DNA from: Verrucomicrobiota bacterium
GTDB taxonomy: Bacteria; Verrucomicrobiota; Verrucomicrobiia; Verrucomicrobiales; DEV007
DNA length: 6,752 bases
Assembly (NCBI GenBank): GCA_020630835.1
Contig: JAHDIL010000031.1
Span: forward strand, 3,685 to 10,436
Direction of reading: 5' to 3'
In this document: positions 5,884-6,752 of the stretch, piece after piece
Numbering within the stretch: the first letter of the stretch is position 1
Layout: every line of letters begins with the position of its first letter
Notes under the pieces: generated by a model
Told to the model about the DNA's origin: nothing
Databases searched by the model: none
What the model saw: the letters and a program-made list of their open reading frames with translations, nothing else
Position numbers and translations under genes: made by a program

Positions 5884-6515
5884 CCTCTGCGAAATCCCTC
5901 AGCAACTGCGGCGGCTTGATTTTGCACTTCCAATTTTTGATAGATTTTGCGAATATGCGAATCAACAGTGTTAATACTGATCTGAAGTTTAGCAGCAGTA
6001 GCTTTTGCAGGATTCCCCTCAGCGAGACTCTGCAAAATTTTTTGCTCTTGTGGTGAAAGTAAGCCCTCTTCTTCGGATGACGAGGCCCCCAAATTCGTTC
6101 GCTTAACTAAAAGCCCACTCATATCGGGATCTATAGGAAGACCTCCTGCCAATGCCGCACGGATAGCCGAATCTATCTCTTCCACCGTGCTCGTCTTGAG
6201 AAGAAACCCCGCAGCCCCGGCTCGCATCGCATCCAAAAGATAAGGCTCATTGTCGAAGGAGGTAAGCAACAACACGGGTAAATTAGGCGCCACACACTTG
6301 AGCTCTTTTACTACCTCGATCCCATCAATACCCGGCATCCGAATGTCACACAGGACAATAGACGGAGCTCCCTTTCCCATAAGTGATGAAAAAAGTCCTG
6401 CCGCATTGGGGAGAGAATTGAGGCAACGAAAACCTCTTTTACCTAGCACCATAATGAGGTTTTCCCGAAAGCCCTCATGGTCATCTACGATCCAGTATGT
6501 TATCTCATCATCCAT
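5871..6515 (-). CDS. NarL/FixJ-family two-component response regulator
   Basis: A cytoplasmic DNA-binding transcription regulator of 214 residues, the normal length for the family. The receiver domain (about 5-122) has the acidic pair Asp11-Asp12, phosphoacceptor Asp57 in LCDIRMPGIDG, the switch Thr85 in LLLTS and the conserved Lys107 in LLKTS. A short Ser/Glu-rich linker (about 140-151) leads to a LuxR-type helix-turn-helix (153-210), LSPQEQKILQSLAEG followed by ISINTVDSHIRKIYQKL, with the recognition helix in the latter. All phosphotransfer residues are present, so it should be activated by a histidine kinase or small phosphodonor; no kinase is visible here. The ATG at 6515 puts the receiver strand at the usual distance, but only a weak GGA precedes it. 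The next gene on the strand is the TolC-family protein, 164 bases downstream, which makes it a plausible but unproven target. Confidence 0.95.
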   Translation of the reverse strand: MDDEITYWIVDDHEGFRENLIMVLGKRGFRCLNSLPNAAGLFSSLMGKGAPSIVLCDIRMPGIDGIEVVKELKCVAPNLPVLLLTSFDNEPYLLDAMRAGAAGFLLKTSTVEEIDSAIRAALAGGLPIDPDMSGLLVKRTNLGASSSEEEGLLSPQEQKILQSLAEGNPAKATAAKLQISINTVDSHIRKIYQKLEVQNQAAAVAEGFRRGLIV

Positions 6516-6535
6516 ATCTAGTCCGTGCTCTGTGA

Positions 6536-6751
6536 TCAGGAACCTTGGAGGGTTTTCCAGCTTTTTTCAATGGTAATTTGGTGGTTCGGATCATCATTAT
6601 TCATTACGATAACGAGCTTTGATCGCCGAGCCCGACGCCGCAAGGAGTGACTCAAGAGTCTCCCCTCCTTGCAGGCTACAGGACTCGCATCATCGAACAA
6701 CTTTGCCGAGATTGATGTTTTTTCTAACGTGTGTTTGGCATCGACACACAG
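6536..6751 (-). CDS. Possible C-terminal fragment of an unrecognised gene
   Basis: One minus-strand frame is open from the window edge to a TGA at 6536-6538, giving 71 residues with no start needed; both other frames on that strand are interrupted. The peptide has a basic stretch SHSLRRRARRSK (34-45), then LVIVMNNDDPNHQ and a polar end IEKSWKTLQGS. I recognise no family, and it is not a histidine-kinase ATPase end. If real, it ends 20 bases before the response regulator and the two could be one operon. A stop-free run of this length arises by chance at a few percent, and the long hairpin within it argues as much for a non-coding leader. Confidence 0.35.
   Translation of the reverse strand: MCVDAKHTLEKTSISAKLFDDASPVACKEGRLLSHSLRRRARRSKLVIVMNNDDPNHQITIEKSWKTLQGS
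6640..6672. repeat. Long interrupted hairpin upstream of the response regulator
   Basis: On the plus strand GCAAGGAG (6640-6647) pairs perfectly with CTCCTTGC (6665-6672). Inside, GACTC (6649-6653) faces GAGTC (6656-6660), separated from the outer stem by T on one side and TCCC on the other. No T-run follows on either strand, so it is not an intrinsic terminator. It lies 125 bases or more before the regulator's ATG and could be a leader RNA structure, a protein site, or coincidence within coding sequence. Confidence 0.5.
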
Positions 6752-6752
6752 A

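Noticed and set aside
6250..6576. Plus-strand open frame of 108 codons opposite the response regulator
   Set aside because: It is antisense to the conserved receiver domain; its composition is low-complexity Ser-rich, as expected from reverse reading.
6640..6672. Hairpin as an intrinsic terminator of an upstream gene
   Set aside because: No T-run follows the stem on either strand.
1..6752. Insertion sequences, CRISPR arrays, tRNA or rRNA genes
   Set aside because: I saw no transposase motifs, regularly spaced repeats, tRNA cloverleaf or rRNA sequence on either strand.

Overview
The window carries six recognisable genes and one doubtful gene fragment, all on the minus strand, so it reads from right to left. 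A TolC-type outer-membrane protein with a signal peptide shows a Gram-negative bacterium. Base composition is roughly balanced. Shine-Dalgarno sequences are weak or absent before most genes. A glucosyl-3-phosphoglycerate synthase suggests a salt- or stress-adapted organism. This is compatible with the Planctomycetes-Verrucomicrobia group or another marine lineage, but the sequence alone does not fix the phylum.

Right part (6752 to 5871). A possible C-terminal fragment of an unrecognised gene (6536-6751) contains a long hairpin. It is followed by an intact NarL/FixJ-type response regulator (5871-6515). No histidine kinase is visible.

Middle (5870 to 4004). A 164-base AT-rich intergenic region holds several inverted and direct repeats and a possible promoter. 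It precedes a TolC-family outer-membrane efflux/secretion protein (4123-5706) with an unusual C-terminal tail of about 100 residues. A strong intrinsic terminator (4048-4080) closes that unit.

Left part (4003 to 1). Four tightly packed genes look like one operon: an M20-type metallopeptidase-fold protein that lacks the catalytic Glu pair, glucosyl-3-phosphoglycerate synthase (gpgS, GT81), a GT4-type glycosyltransferase, and the start of a HAD-superfamily hydrolase that runs off the window. The first three overlap by 11 and 8 bases, and the HAD gene follows after 30 bases.

The likely chemistry is as follows. GpgS makes glucosyl-3-phosphoglycerate. The GT4 enzyme could add a second sugar. The HAD protein could remove the phosphate. 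The product would be a glucosylglycerate-type compatible solute or a glycoside built on it. This resembles the phosphorylated route to mannosylglucosylglycerate known from Petrotoga, but donor and product are inference. The role of the catalytically incomplete M20-like protein, co-translated with GpgS, is unexplained and is the most interesting point in the window.
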